Shown in pieces: positions 8,674 through 18,125 of a stretch of DNA of 64,000 nucleotides. A program made the translations under genes and the position numbers. The notes under the pieces are model-generated. The model did not search any database and was not told the origin of the DNA. It worked only from the letters and a program-made list of their open reading frames with translations. The stretch comes from Spirochaetota bacterium (GTDB taxonomy: Bacteria > Spirochaetota > UBA4802 > UBA5550): the NCBI GenBank assembly GCA_025457915.1, contig JALOTL010000007.1:124001-188000 (forward strand), read 5' to 3'. How positions within the stretch are numbered: the stretch's first letter is position 1; each line of letters opens with the position of its first letter.

Positions 8674-9762
8674 GTGAGCAGCCTTTCGGAAAGCCTGGAA
8701 TCCGCGGTGAAAAAACACAAAAGGATCCTGGTCGTTATAAAGGGGTCGCCCGACCCGGACGCCATAGCCTCGGCCTTCGCCTTCAAGGCCGTCTCCGAAT
8801 TCCTCGGGGCCGAAACGGACCTCATATCCCTCAAAAACCTTTCGCTTCCGCAGAACAGGGAGTTCGTAAGGCTGCTGGACATTCCAGTCAGCTTCGACCG
8901 CGATGAAGTCGACATCAGGGACTACGATGCCTATGCCGTTCTCGACAACCAGTCAGCATCGGTCGAACGTATCACCGGTAAAATCCCCTGCGTTGTCCAT
9001 ATAGACCATCACGAACCCTTCGAAGAAGACATTACCGCAGATTTCAAATACATCAACCAGGACGCGGGGTCCACATCGTCAATGATGGCGCTCTTGATCA
9101 GGGACCTCAAGCCCATCCTCGACCCGGACACCATGAAAAAAATCGCGACCGCGCTGGTTTACGGGATACAGACCGACACGGACAAGTACTCTTACGCGAC
9201 AAAAATCGATTACGACGCGCTGAGGTACATATCCGCCTATTACGACAGCGGGATAATAAACCGGATAAGCGAAATACCCCTTTCGGAAACGACCATCCGT
9301 CTCCTTAACGAGGCCATACACAACCAGACAGAATACAAGGGATGGCTCGTCTCCGGCATAGGTTTTCTCGATTCATCCGCACGCGACAGCATACCAATAA
9401 TCGCTGACTTCCTCCTTAAAAGGGGGGAACAAAATACGGTCGTCGTTTTCGGGGTAGTGGAGGACCATGACAAAAAAAAGATGATGCTCGACGCGTCCTT
9501 CAGGTCCACCGAGGAGCACCTGAACCTTGACGATATAATAAAAGAAATAACACCGGAAGGCGGAGGGCGCAAATACAAGGGCGCTTTCCAGATAAACCTG
9601 GATTTTTTTTCGTACTGCCCGGAGAGGGTGCTGCTGTGGGATATCGTCAAGCTGACGGCAATAGAGAGGATAAAAAACAGAAGGGACGGACTTTACATCA
9701 CAGAGCTCAAGGGCGTTTACAAAAGGCTAAGGAAAAGCCTCCGGGATTTTTTCAGCTCATGA
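8674..9762 (+). CDS. DHH/DHHA1 phosphoesterase (NrnA-like)
   Basis: About 362 residues. Metal-dependent phosphoesterase of the DHH family, related to oligoribonuclease/pAp phosphatase NrnA. Motif I is GSPDPDAIASA near residues 23-33, motif II YAVLDNQS, motif III VHIDHHEPF, then GSTSSMMALLI. The C-terminal GGGRKYKGAFQI resembles the substrate-binding GG-(x)-h motif of DHHA1. I prefer the GTG at 8674: AGGAG (8663-8667) sits six bases before it but touches the alternative ATG at 8668 with no spacer. The stop of the SpoIIE gene overlaps this ribosome site, so coupling is likely. It converges on the SprA-like gene with only 15 bp between stops. Confidence 0.88.
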   Translation: MSSLSESLESAVKKHKRILVVIKGSPDPDAIASAFAFKAVSEFLGAETDLISLKNLSLPQNREFVRLLDIPVSFDRDEVDIRDYDAYAVLDNQSASVERITGKIPCVVHIDHHEPFEEDITADFKYINQDAGSTSSMMALLIRDLKPILDPDTMKKIATALVYGIQTDTDKYSYATKIDYDALRYISAYYDSGIINRISEIPLSETTIRLLNEAIHNQTEYKGWLVSGIGFLDSSARDSIPIIADFLLKRGEQNTVVVFGVVEDHDKKKMMLDASFRSTEEHLNLDDIIKEITPEGGGRKYKGAFQINLDFFSYCPERVLLWDIVKLTAIERIKNRRDGLYITELKGVYKRLRKSLRDFFSS

Positions 9763-9777
9763 CCGTGGCCCCCCCCC

Positions 9778-12700
9778 TCAGAACAGGAGCGTGAAATTCA
9801 ATCCAAACTCGTAGGAAAGAAGCTCCTTGCTGACATGCATGTTCACCCTGTTCCTGAACTTCTCGATGGCAAGCCTCGTCGTAAATCCTCCCTGGATATT
9901 TTTATGCAGGTCGAGAGACAGCTTGCTCTTGAACAGGTGAAGGTCGTACGGCTCCGGCGAAGTGCTGGTCAGATAAAAATACCTGTTCAGCAGCAGTGAG
10001 TATTCCAGGCTGAATATGGGATAGGCCACGAGCTTGTAAAACCTGGAAAAAAACGTATGTATCCAGACAACGTCCGTCTCATACACGGCGGAAAATGTGT
10101 GGCTCTTGTCCTTTTCCTTGTAAAGGGTCGTATTTTTCATGTTGTCAACATAAACCCAGTCCCTGAACGACTTGTCCGTATTCTTGTTCCATATGTACGA
10201 TTTCGTGAATTTATCCCTGACCTCTATCCCGTATTTAAAAGCCAGGCTTGCCCTGTTCCTTTTGAAGGTAAGGCCGAAAGTTGGATTGTGGATGTTCTCC
10301 TCGAAGCTCGAGGTTATATGCAGGTTGTTCACGAACTTGTACCCGATATCGAAGAACGAAGAATGGTATGCCTTGTCCGGCGTGTTCGGTCTGAAAAACG
10401 AAAAACTGAAGATCTTCATCAGATCGAAAGTCAGCTTGAATCCTAAATCCCTGGTGACGATCTGTTCCGGGATTCCATTGATGTTCTGCCTTTCACAGAC
10501 CTGGTTCAGGCCGCCCCCGACGTCCAGCGAAAGCTTGTCCAGGTCATACGTGCTGTTCAGGGTGAAATTTTCTATCACCTTGAGCTGGTTGTTGTAATCC
10601 TGCACGATGGTCCCGTTGGAAAAAGCTATCTGCCTGTTCAGTTTTTTATAGGTATAGTCCCTGGCGTTTGCAAAATTGCCCCTTCCCATATAATAATAGA
10701 ACGGATAGTATTTAAAAATATTGCTGCCCCCGTTGGAGATGCCCTTGAGCGACCTGTTGATGCCGTACTTTTCATCAGTGTAATACTTCTTCTCACCCTC
10801 ATACGGGATGTTCATCTCCTGAAGGAAAACGGACCTTTGATAAAGTATATTGAAGCTTTTAACGAACTTGAGTTCCTTTATCCTGTATAGATTTATCGGG
10901 ACATTGAACTGGGTCGTTACCATGCTCCTCGCGTCCTTCTCCCTCTGGAATTCATAGATCGGCGCCTCACTGAGCTCATAGTCCCTGAACCTGTTTTCAT
11001 AGTACTGCATTTCAAGCTTGTATTCCGGGGTAATATACTGGAAATGGCTTAACCCGAAAATGTATCCCCACTTTTTATTCCTGTCCACGAACTTGTAGTT
11101 GTTTTTATATACGAAGGGAAAATGGAATTCCCCCTTCACCTCGTAAAGCACGTCAGTCCTGGTTACCTGGTTTTTTCCTATCCATTCCACGAGCTCCTCC
11201 GAACCGACCGCGATGGAAGGCTGCATGTAAAACGAGGCATGCCTGTAATTCAAGCTGAACTGCAGTTCCGACTTCTGGCGTTTTTCCCTTTCCCTCAGGG
11301 GGGTAATATTATAAAGACTCTCTATGTCGGTTGCCTGTGAGGACCTGTTAATGTCCTCGTCCTTGAACACCATGTTCATGGCCATGTTCGCGGAAAAATG
11401 ACCCCATAAAAAATTTTCCACGTTTTCAGTTATATTTACAACCGGGCTGTGGATATACCTAAGCGTCCTTTTGTTGAATTGTATGCTGGAAATTGTTTCG
11501 TTCAGATCGTTGTCGTAAGTATCGTACTTGTAATTCAATTTGACGCTGGGGACGGCATTCATGTTTGACATGTAATCAGAAACGAAATTGAAGCTGTTTG
11601 ATTTGGTCTTCCCCCTCCTGTTGGCCACCACCTCCTCGTTAAGGCTGTCGGTTTTGGAATCCTCCCTGATGAAATCCATGCTCATGTTCCAGTTCGGCAG
11701 GATCTTGGCTGATGTGAAGGCCTCCTTGTATTCCTCGGCTATGTCCTGGTCCTTTTTACCCACGGAGCTGAACTGCTTTCCATGTCCCTTCTGTATGTAT
11801 TTGAGGTTGATATCCGAAAACACCGGGGTCCCGTTGTCCGTATGAAAGATCGGCCTGGTGGTCCTGATCTCGCCCTCGAACCAGTGTGCCGAGTCCTGGA
11901 CGACCTCGGGCTCGGACGCGTACAATTCATCAAGCCACAGGGTCCCGGCATGTCCGGGGCCGTACACCTTCAGCTTGATGTAAACGATCCTCTTGTAATC
12001 CGGAATTCCGGAAAATCCCGCCGGGATGACTTCCCCGCCGGATCCCTTTTTAAGAATGAGCTTTACCTCCCTCCACACTCCCCGGAAGTCCATGGGAAAC
12101 TTGTACTCCACGAAATCCGTATCGGATGATCCCAGCACCACCCCGACTATATCGCCCTGCGAAAAATTCCTGTAATTGAACCAGAGGTTCATGGTCTTGT
12201 AGAACCTTATGTCCATCGGCCTTGAGAATCTTCTCGTTGCTGACACGTAGCTGTTGGCGCCGGGTATGGAATACTCGATCTTCAGGGCCGTTTCCTTCTC
12301 TTTTATGTACTCGCTTAATTTTTTTTCTCCGTACATGGACTCATACAGCTTCTTCCTTATAAAAAGAAATGACTCCGGCGAATACTCCAGGTCGTTCAAG
12401 CTGTCGATCAGAGAGACCTTCATGTTGGTCGGGCTCCCCGGCAGACCGTCCATGCTTATCTCCTTCCATTTCGTGGTGACGAACCTGAGCTTGTCAAAAT
12501 ATATCCTCCCCTTCCTGGCGCTGTTCTGGACTGTCAGCCTGAGGGCCTCCACCTGGGTCAGTATGTTCAGCTGTGTCTGCGTCAAGCTGGTCTGGTCGAG
12601 ATAAATCCTTTTCGTCTGCCAGCCGACGTCGGCGGCCCTTATCAGGATCGCGGGAAACTGGTACGTGCCCTCCTGAGTGTCGAGAACCCCGTTGCCGTTC

Positions 12701-15444
12701 AGGTCCTCCGTTTCGAGAACGCCGTCCCCCCTGGTAATATGATTCAGGTTGGGGCCGCCCCCCACCCTGGTCGGGTTCATCGGATCGTTGAACTCATAAC
12801 CTATGTCCTCGGAAAACCCGACCCGGGTATCAGCGTCCAGGACCCCGTTCCTGTTCAAATCCTCCGTGTCGAGATTGCCGTCGCCGTCGGAGTCCTCATT
12901 GATTTTCCCGAGATCGACGTACAGATTCACATCGCCAGTGCCGCTGTAAAAATAGGAAACCTCCAGGTACTGCAGGCCCGTAAAATCAACAGCCTTTTCC
13001 CCGATTTTTCTGGTGGCAACCGATGCGAATTCCCCGTTCGCCTCGAAGTCAAAAACGAGGGACGTCTGCGAGCTCTGCTTGAGCATCTGGTCCAGGACGT
13101 GACCGAATGCGATGTTGAACGGACCGGCTTTAACCGAGTAGGGGATTTTCAGCCCGGGATAAAAAATACCCTGGAGTGAGGACGGGTTGTTGGGATCCCT
13201 GTAGTAGTAGTAGTTCAGCACCGACCTGTTCGCGACCCCGAGCCAGTTCGGCCTGGAAGCGAGAATCCAGTCCTTGTCCGACAGGGATATATGCATGGAA
13301 TCGTCAGCGTCCTCCATGTTGTCAACCAGACCTTTCCCGAACGTGTTGATGTTCTTGTAGCTCCGCGCGTACTCCGCGTAACTGCTGAATTCAAGCGGGA
13401 CCGTCATGGTCTTGTTCTTCGAAAAATAATTCGCAAACTGTGAAATATCGCTCTCCCGCAGGTTGAGCTTGATATCGCCCTCGAAAAGCATGGTCTGGGT
13501 GGGCTCTTCCCCCATCCTGGGGATCACCTCCTTGTTTGCCGACCTGGAATAAAGAAAGCTCGTCCCGAGGTTGATGTTCCTGTTGAGTGCGTAATCCGTC
13601 CTTATCCCGCCCACGAACGATTCACTCTGCGTTATAAACGGGGAATATTCATACCTGATCTCAACCACCGCTTCGGGACCTATCACCGGATTGTTCGGGT
13701 CGTTGAACCTGAGGTAGCCGGAGGTGTAATCCACCGTATAAAGGCTCTGCTGAACGTCCCTGCCGTTCAGCCTTATCTTGACGCTGCCGGGGAGAATGTT
13801 GGTATATTTCAGCTGGAAGCTCCTCGCGTCCTTGTAGTAATCCACGCGTATCCTGTATCTTGAATAATCATATACGTTTGACGGCTGCGTTTCCGCGTAT
13901 ATCCTGTTCCTTATCCCCGCCTGCAGGATCTGCCTGTACGGCTCCCTCAGGTTGAACTGTATTATCCCCTTGGCGTAGTTCATGCTGTATTTCCCCAGCG
14001 CCGAGACTTCGTTCCTGACCATTATGCCCTTTTCCTTGTAAAATACGACATTGAGGTTGTCGGCAAGGATCTGCTGGGCCCCGACAAAATAAAACGACCT
14101 CACCTCGTAGATGTCCAGGTTGACCTTCCCGTCATTGTTCTTGTCGATTTCACCCGGATCGAAAACCAGGTTCCTGACAACGGTGTCTTCGTCGATTATG
14201 TAGCCGTATTTGATGAACACGAAAATCTTTCCGGCAAACATCCCTCCCGGGTGCTTCGGATCGCCTGGACGCAGTGCGCAGGGATCCGAGGTTATCCCGT
14301 CCATCACGTTATAAACGGCGAATATCCTGGACTTCTCGGGCACGTCCTTCAGAAAGGTAACGAGCCCGGTGGTAAAATTAATCGAAAAATCCACGCCGGG
14401 CTGCAGCTTGTTGTAGTGCCCTCCGTCCATTTCCAGCGTGATGGCGTTGTAGTCGTTTGTCGGGTTCTGGTCGTCAATGTACAGCTCGAATGTGACCGGG
14501 TTCAGATTGACGGAATACGGCGTGTATGAAGCCGGGTCCAGCGGCGCGGACGTCAGCGTTATAAGGTTGTACGCCGAGGGACCGGACGGCGCGGCCTTCA
14601 GATTGTCGTATCTTTTAAATGGCTCAACCTGGTAATAAGTCCTTTTCTGGTACTGGTACTCGGAAAGCTTTATCGTCCCCGGCGCAGAATTTCCCTTGAA
14701 AACCTCGACCTCCGTCTCGCCCTTCAAAATGCTGCCGAATGCCTTCACCTGTAGGCCTCCCTTTTTCAAGGTGAGGTCTACACCCAGCGCCTTCGCGGTG
14801 TTGTTGTCGTAAACCGCGTACTTGGAATGGTTGAATTTTATATCGATCTCACCGGCGTTTATCTCCCTGATGACCTCGTCGTCGTTGATGGCCTTGTATT
14901 TGACCTTGTAAACGTTGTCCTTTTTTTTGCTGTCGTGGTCGATATATACGGTCATGCGCTCGCCGACCTTTCCCTCCACGTGGAGCTGGAAATCCTGCTT
15001 GGGCTGGAAACCGTCCTTTATCACTTTCGATTCCGGCTTGTCCTGGTCGAAAAGCTGGTACTTTTTGCTGGTGTACATCGTCTTGCCGTACAGAAGATCG
15101 ACCTTCAGGGAACCGTAGGCATTGATGTTGATGTCGTCGTCCTGGGGGGTGATTACCGTTAGCTTGTCGTCCTTTTCGGATACGCGGTACCTGGGGGATA
15201 TGATGAACCTGTCCCAATCCCCTTTACGGTATAAAACCGCGTCCCTCTCCTCTTCCCCGGTCCTGTAAAGGTATTGATCGGCCGGATCAAGGATAAGCTC
15301 GACGTCTTCCCTGACGCGGTTCTTTTCAGCGAAATCAATGAGGCTGTCCCTGAGGCCCTTATCCCTGGGATAGGCTACAATGACGGCTGAAGCGGCGGAG
15401 GCTGCGACTGCGAATTTCAGATATAGGGGTAAATGCTTCAACAT
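9778..15444 (-). CDS. Giant SprA-like outer-membrane protein, 1888 residues
   Basis: Starts with a signal peptide (FAVAASAASAVIVAYP) and ends in NFTLLF, the aromatic C-terminus typical of BAM-inserted barrels. Blocks resembling SprA, the translocon of type IX secretion, are visible: EGKVGERMTVYIDHDS then DEVIREINAGEIDIKF and KALGVDLTLKKGGLQVKAF near 140-230; repeated turns such as SLYTVDYTSGYLRF; NMEDADDSMHIS...DWILASRPNWLG near 705-735; and FTGLQYLEVSYFYSG then DVNLYVDLGKINEDSDGDG near 830-855. A dockerin/EF-hand-like D-D-G-D run overlaps the last. SprA itself is about 2400 residues, so this one is short. It is the last gene of a run with the M23 peptidase (16 bp gap). No other T9SS gene is visible. 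Homology is judged by eye. Confidence 0.7.
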   Translation of the reverse strand: MLKHLPLYLKFAVAASAASAVIVAYPRDKGLRDSLIDFAEKNRVREDVELILDPADQYLYRTGEEERDAVLYRKGDWDRFIISPRYRVSEKDDKLTVITPQDDDININAYGSLKVDLLYGKTMYTSKKYQLFDQDKPESKVIKDGFQPKQDFQLHVEGKVGERMTVYIDHDSKKKDNVYKVKYKAINDDEVIREINAGEIDIKFNHSKYAVYDNNTAKALGVDLTLKKGGLQVKAFGSILKGETEVEVFKGNSAPGTIKLSEYQYQKRTYYQVEPFKRYDNLKAAPSGPSAYNLITLTSAPLDPASYTPYSVNLNPVTFELYIDDQNPTNDYNAITLEMDGGHYNKLQPGVDFSINFTTGLVTFLKDVPEKSRIFAVYNVMDGITSDPCALRPGDPKHPGGMFAGKIFVFIKYGYIIDEDTVVRNLVFDPGEIDKNNDGKVNLDIYEVRSFYFVGAQQILADNLNVVFYKEKGIMVRNEVSALGKYSMNYAKGIIQFNLREPYRQILQAGIRNRIYAETQPSNVYDYSRYRIRVDYYKDARSFQLKYTNILPGSVKIRLNGRDVQQSLYTVDYTSGYLRFNDPNNPVIGPEAVVEIRYEYSPFITQSESFVGGIRTDYALNRNINLGTSFLYSRSANKEVIPRMGEEPTQTMLFEGDIKLNLRESDISQFANYFSKNKTMTVPLEFSSYAEYARSYKNINTFGKGLVDNMEDADDSMHISLSDKDWILASRPNWLGVANRSVLNYYYYRDPNNPSSLQGIFYPGLKIPYSVKAGPFNIAFGHVLDQMLKQSSQTSLVFDFEANGEFASVATRKIGEKAVDFTGLQYLEVSYFYSGTGDVNLYVDLGKINEDSDGDGNLDTEDLNRNGVLDADTRVGFSEDIGYEFNDPMNPTRVGGGPNLNHITRGDGVLETEDLNGNGVLDTQEGTYQFPAILIRAADVGWQTKRIYLDQTSLTQTQLNILTQVEALRLTVQNSARKGRIYFDKLRFVTTKWKEISMDGLPGSPTNMKVSLIDSLNDLEYSPESFLFIRKKLYESMYGEKKLSEYIKEKETALKIEYSIPGANSYVSATRRFSRPMDIRFYKTMNLWFNYRNFSQGDIVGVVLGSSDTDFVEYKFPMDFRGVWREVKLILKKGSGGEVIPAGFSGIPDYKRIVYIKLKVYGPGHAGTLWLDELYASEPEVVQDSAHWFEGEIRTTRPIFHTDNGTPVFSDINLKYIQKGHGKQFSSVGKKDQDIAEEYKEAFTSAKILPNWNMSMDFIREDSKTDSLNEEVVANRRGKTKSNSFNFVSDYMSNMNAVPSVKLNYKYDTYDNDLNETISSIQFNKRTLRYIHSPVVNITENVENFLWGHFSANMAMNMVFKDEDINRSSQATDIESLYNITPLREREKRQKSELQFSLNYRHASFYMQPSIAVGSEELVEWIGKNQVTRTDVLYEVKGEFHFPFVYKNNYKFVDRNKKWGYIFGLSHFQYITPEYKLEMQYYENRFRDYELSEAPIYEFQREKDARSMVTTQFNVPINLYRIKELKFVKSFNILYQRSVFLQEMNIPYEGEKKYYTDEKYGINRSLKGISNGGSNIFKYYPFYYYMGRGNFANARDYTYKKLNRQIAFSNGTIVQDYNNQLKVIENFTLNSTYDLDKLSLDVGGGLNQVCERQNINGIPEQIVTRDLGFKLTFDLMKIFSFSFFRPNTPDKAYHSSFFDIGYKFVNNLHITSSFEENIHNPTFGLTFKRNRASLAFKYGIEVRDKFTKSYIWNKNTDKSFRDWVYVDNMKNTTLYKEKDKSHTFSAVYETDVVWIHTFFSRFYKLVAYPIFSLEYSLLLNRYFYLTSTSPEPYDLHLFKSKLSLDLHKNIQGGFTTRLAIEKFRNRVNMHVSKELLSYEFGLNFTLLF

Positions 15445-15460
15445 ACATGAAGGTTGAATC

Positions 15461-16456
15461 CTACCAGATCCTGCTCATATAGGGATATGGATTTATCGGT
15501 ATGTTACCGAGCCTGATTTCATAATGGCAGTGGTTTCCGGTCGCGTTGCCGGTCATGCCGACGTAACCGACGATATCGCCCTTCTTGACGTCGGTCCCCG
15601 CGTTAACAGCGGCGGACCTGCAGTGTCCGTAAATTGTCTCGAAACCATATTTGTGCTTGATCCTTATCATGATGCCATAGCCGCCGCCCCATCCTATGGA
15701 AGCGATGCTGCCGGGCGCAGTCGCCCTGATGGGCGTCCCCGAGGACGCGGCTATGTCTATGCCGGAATGGAAATCCCTCCCGTGTCCGAAGGGAGACCTC
15801 CTCCATCCGAAAAGGGAGGTTATATGGCCCTCATTCGGAACGATCGATGGCGTTTCCTGGACAACCTTGCTCCTCACGTCGATGAAGTTCTTCACCGTCT
15901 TTATCGTCCTGGTCGTGCAGATCATGTCCTTCTGCAGATCCTTTATCTTGTAAATCTCGTCCGGGAGGACGTTCCTGTATTTTCTGAGCTCGTTGAGCTC
16001 GTCCTGGTCTATTTCATCCGTGATCCAGATCTGGTCCGCGTCGTTGCTGCCAGCGGACAGCTCATAGACCTCCTCTATCTCCGGCTTTATCTCGTCGACA
16101 AGCTCTGTCATGTTGTTGGTCGCCTTCTCAAAACGCAGCAGGTGGGACCTGATGTCCTCGTAGCTCATGAGAAGCCTCTGCTCCTCCTTCTTGACGGCGT
16201 TGTGGCTGATTACCGCGTAAGAGGACGTCGCCACTACGATCATGAAGAGCAGTATGAAAAAAAGTATCGTAAACTTGGAAATCTGGAAATTGAATATCTT
16301 CTTTTCATTATGCGGGATGAACATGACGGTCATTTTCTCATGGCCCTTCTCCATGAACCTGTCGCGGAACTTCGAAAACTTCTTTTTGAAAACGTAGAAG
16401 TTCTCGAAAAACCTTTTCCTCACGCTGCTCTGGTATTGCCTAATCCTGTATTTCAT
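15461..16456 (-). CDS. Membrane-anchored M23 family metallopeptidase
   Basis: 331 residues. A basic cytoplasmic N-terminus of about 65 residues is followed by one membrane helix (FTILFFILLFMIVVATSSYAVI), a coiled-coil-rich stalk (residues 95-200), and a LytM/M23 domain in the periplasm. Zinc ligands and catalytic residues appear as FHSGIDIAA (HxxxD), IYGHCRS, and GNHCHYEIRL (HxH). M23 enzymes cut peptidoglycan cross-links or regulate amidases; which of the two cannot be told. It precedes the SprA-like gene by 16 bp and follows the crotonase by 25 bp. A peptidoglycan hydrolase would be a sensible partner for inserting a very large envelope protein, an inference from context. Confidence 0.9.
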   Translation of the reverse strand: MKYRIRQYQSSVRKRFFENFYVFKKKFSKFRDRFMEKGHEKMTVMFIPHNEKKIFNFQISKFTILFFILLFMIVVATSSYAVISHNAVKKEEQRLLMSYEDIRSHLLRFEKATNNMTELVDEIKPEIEEVYELSAGSNDADQIWITDEIDQDELNELRKYRNVLPDEIYKIKDLQKDMICTTRTIKTVKNFIDVRSKVVQETPSIVPNEGHITSLFGWRRSPFGHGRDFHSGIDIAASSGTPIRATAPGSIASIGWGGGYGIMIRIKHKYGFETIYGHCRSAAVNAGTDVKKGDIVGYVGMTGNATGNHCHYEIRLGNIPINPYPYMSRIW

Positions 16457-16481
16457 CGCGCCTTCGCCCGCTTCAACCGGC

Positions 16482-17300
16482 TCACTTGCCGGTAAATTTC
16501 GGCTTCCTTTTTTCCATCCTGGCCTTCATCGATTCCATGAGGTCGTCAGACGGTATTATGTTAGCGCTGATCGAGGCGACGTACCTGAGACCGTCATCGA
16601 CCGTCTTGCCGATGCAGTAGTTCAGAACGTCCTTGGACGCCTGCACCGCAAGGGGTGAATTCTCGGCTATCTCCATGGCCATCTTCCCGGCCTCCTTCAT
16701 CATCGTTTCGTAATCCTCGCAGACCTGGCTGACAAGGAGCACCTCCTTCGCCCTGGCGGAATCTATGTTCTTGGCCGTGTAGGCCAGCTCCCTCGCGACG
16801 CCCTGGCCGACTATATGGGGAAGCCTCTGCAGCACGCCGACATCGGCGACGAAGCCCACCGCGGCCTCCCTGAGGGAGAATTCCGCGTCCTTCGTGCATA
16901 TCCTAATGTCGCATGCCGTAGCCATGTCCAGGCCGGCCCCGATGCAGTATCCGTGGATGGCTGCGATAACGGGCTTTCTGCATTTTTCGATGCATGTATT
17001 GGTGTCCTGGAGGGCGTAAATCTTCGGCAGCAAACTCCACTTGACGCCGCCCTTCTGTTCCTTCTCGAGAATTTCCGGCAGTTCGCCGACCATTCCCACC
17101 AGGTCGATGCCGGCCGAGAAACACTTCCCCTTACCGGAAATTATGACGACCCTGATTTCCGGGTCCCTGTCCAGGTCTTGAAATATGGGAATGGTTTCCT
17201 TCCAGGCGGGAGCGTTCATGGCATTGTACTTGTCCGGCCTGTTCAAATAAACATATGCTATCGGAGGTTTCTTTTCGACTACGTAAAACTGATAATCCAT
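16482..17300 (-). CDS. Crotonase family protein, probable dienoyl-CoA isomerase
   Basis: 272 residues. Enoyl-CoA hydratase/isomerase fold with the oxyanion-hole motifs CFSAGIDL (61-67) and HGYCIGAGLD (116-125). Three acidic residues match those of delta3,5-delta2,4-dienoyl-CoA isomerase: Asp125 in GAGLDMATACDIR, Glu145 in SLREAAVG, and Asp153 in VADVGVLQRLP, a stretch very close to the eukaryotic ECH1 sequence pattern. This would place it in beta-oxidation of unsaturated fatty acids, though it could be a plain enoyl-CoA hydratase. It heads the minus-strand run leading to the M23 and SprA-like genes and borders the DnaA-box region. Confidence 0.85.
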   Translation of the reverse strand: MDYQFYVVEKKPPIAYVYLNRPDKYNAMNAPAWKETIPIFQDLDRDPEIRVVIISGKGKCFSAGIDLVGMVGELPEILEKEQKGGVKWSLLPKIYALQDTNTCIEKCRKPVIAAIHGYCIGAGLDMATACDIRICTKDAEFSLREAAVGFVADVGVLQRLPHIVGQGVARELAYTAKNIDSARAKEVLLVSQVCEDYETMMKEAGKMAMEIAENSPLAVQASKDVLNYCIGKTVDDGLRYVASISANIIPSDDLMESMKARMEKRKPKFTGK

Positions 17301-17593
17301 CTGTCTCTCCAGCGATTTAAATATGCGGATGCCGCTTGCCGGCAGTAATCATCCCGTATTTGCCGAAAAAAACTCCCGGTTTTTCATCAGCCGCATCCGG
17401 AAGAGAGCCCGAAAATTTTAAACATCCGGCGCTCCCGTGTATTACCCACTATTAATGCGAAGGGTTAAAATCTATCTTTTTTTATGGAAATATGCAATAA
17501 AAAAATTACCCGCAAAAATCCGATATCAAATCTTCGCTTCCTCGCGCCGGGCGTATGACGAAAGGTGAAGGGTATTTTGAACAAAACAAATAT

Positions 17594-17863
17594 TTATCCA
17601 CAATTTTATCCACATTATCCACAAATTTTCAAGCGCTGTTAATTAATTTACTAAATTAATTTCCATTTTTTTGCCATTAATCTCTTTTATGTCCCATAAA
17701 GTTGCATGTTATGAGACATAAATAATAACTACTGATAAATTCAGGGGTTACGGTTCTTTTTATATTAAAAATTTTTAATACATGCAGCGTCTTATAATAA
17801 ACGGACCGTAAAACGGCTTTTAACAAAAAAAATTTAATGTAAATCAATTTTTTTTGTGGATAA
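17594..17863. other. Candidate replication origin: four perfect DnaA boxes around an AT-rich core
   Basis: Three perfect TTATCCACA boxes lie in the same orientation at 17594-17602, 17606-17614 and 17615-17623. A fourth perfect box is inverted at 17855-17863. The DNA between is very AT-rich and contains an 18-bp AT palindrome at 17763-17780. The whole 825-bp gap between the crotonase (start 17300) and asnS (start 18126) has no convincing gene, and genes point away from it on both sides. Tandem boxes next to an AT-rich element are the hallmark of a bacterial oriC. dnaA, dnaN or parAB are not in the window, so this could also be a DnaA-titrating site or a DnaA-controlled promoter region. Confidence 0.6.
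17686..17722. repeat. Dyad of the TTTATGTCCCATAA motif inside the DnaA-box region
   Basis: TTTATGTCCCATAA at 17686-17699 and its near-perfect inverse TTATGAGACATAAA at 17709-17722 form a dyad with 14-bp arms (one mismatch) and a 9-bp spacer. It looks like a dimeric protein-binding site between the DnaA boxes. Confidence 0.6.
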
Positions 17864-17875
17864 CTTCTTGATAAC

Positions 17876-17887
17876 TTTATGTCCCAT
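17876..17887 (+). repeat. Third copy of the TTTATGTCCCAT motif
   Basis: An identical 12-bp TTTATGTCCCAT lies just after the inverted DnaA box at 17855-17863. Three uses of one 12-mer within 200 bp of AT-rich DNA, all inside the DnaA-box region, argue for a specific binding protein. Confidence 0.5.
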
Positions 17888-18125
17888 CAAAAAATACATA
17901 TTCCATGCTCTTTTAACGCATGACTTCCGGCTCTTCCGACCCCGCAAACGGCGCATCATGCCGCGGCAAAAATATTTCCCGCCGCGGCAGAGTTTATCCC
18001 CGGCCGGTATTAAAATACTTGATCATTTTCCGCTTATGCTGCATCGGTTAAATGCGTCCGGCAGATTTATTTTCTTGAATTTACCGGCCGGAAGTGATAG
18101 CATCCAAACGGTGATGATTTGAAAT

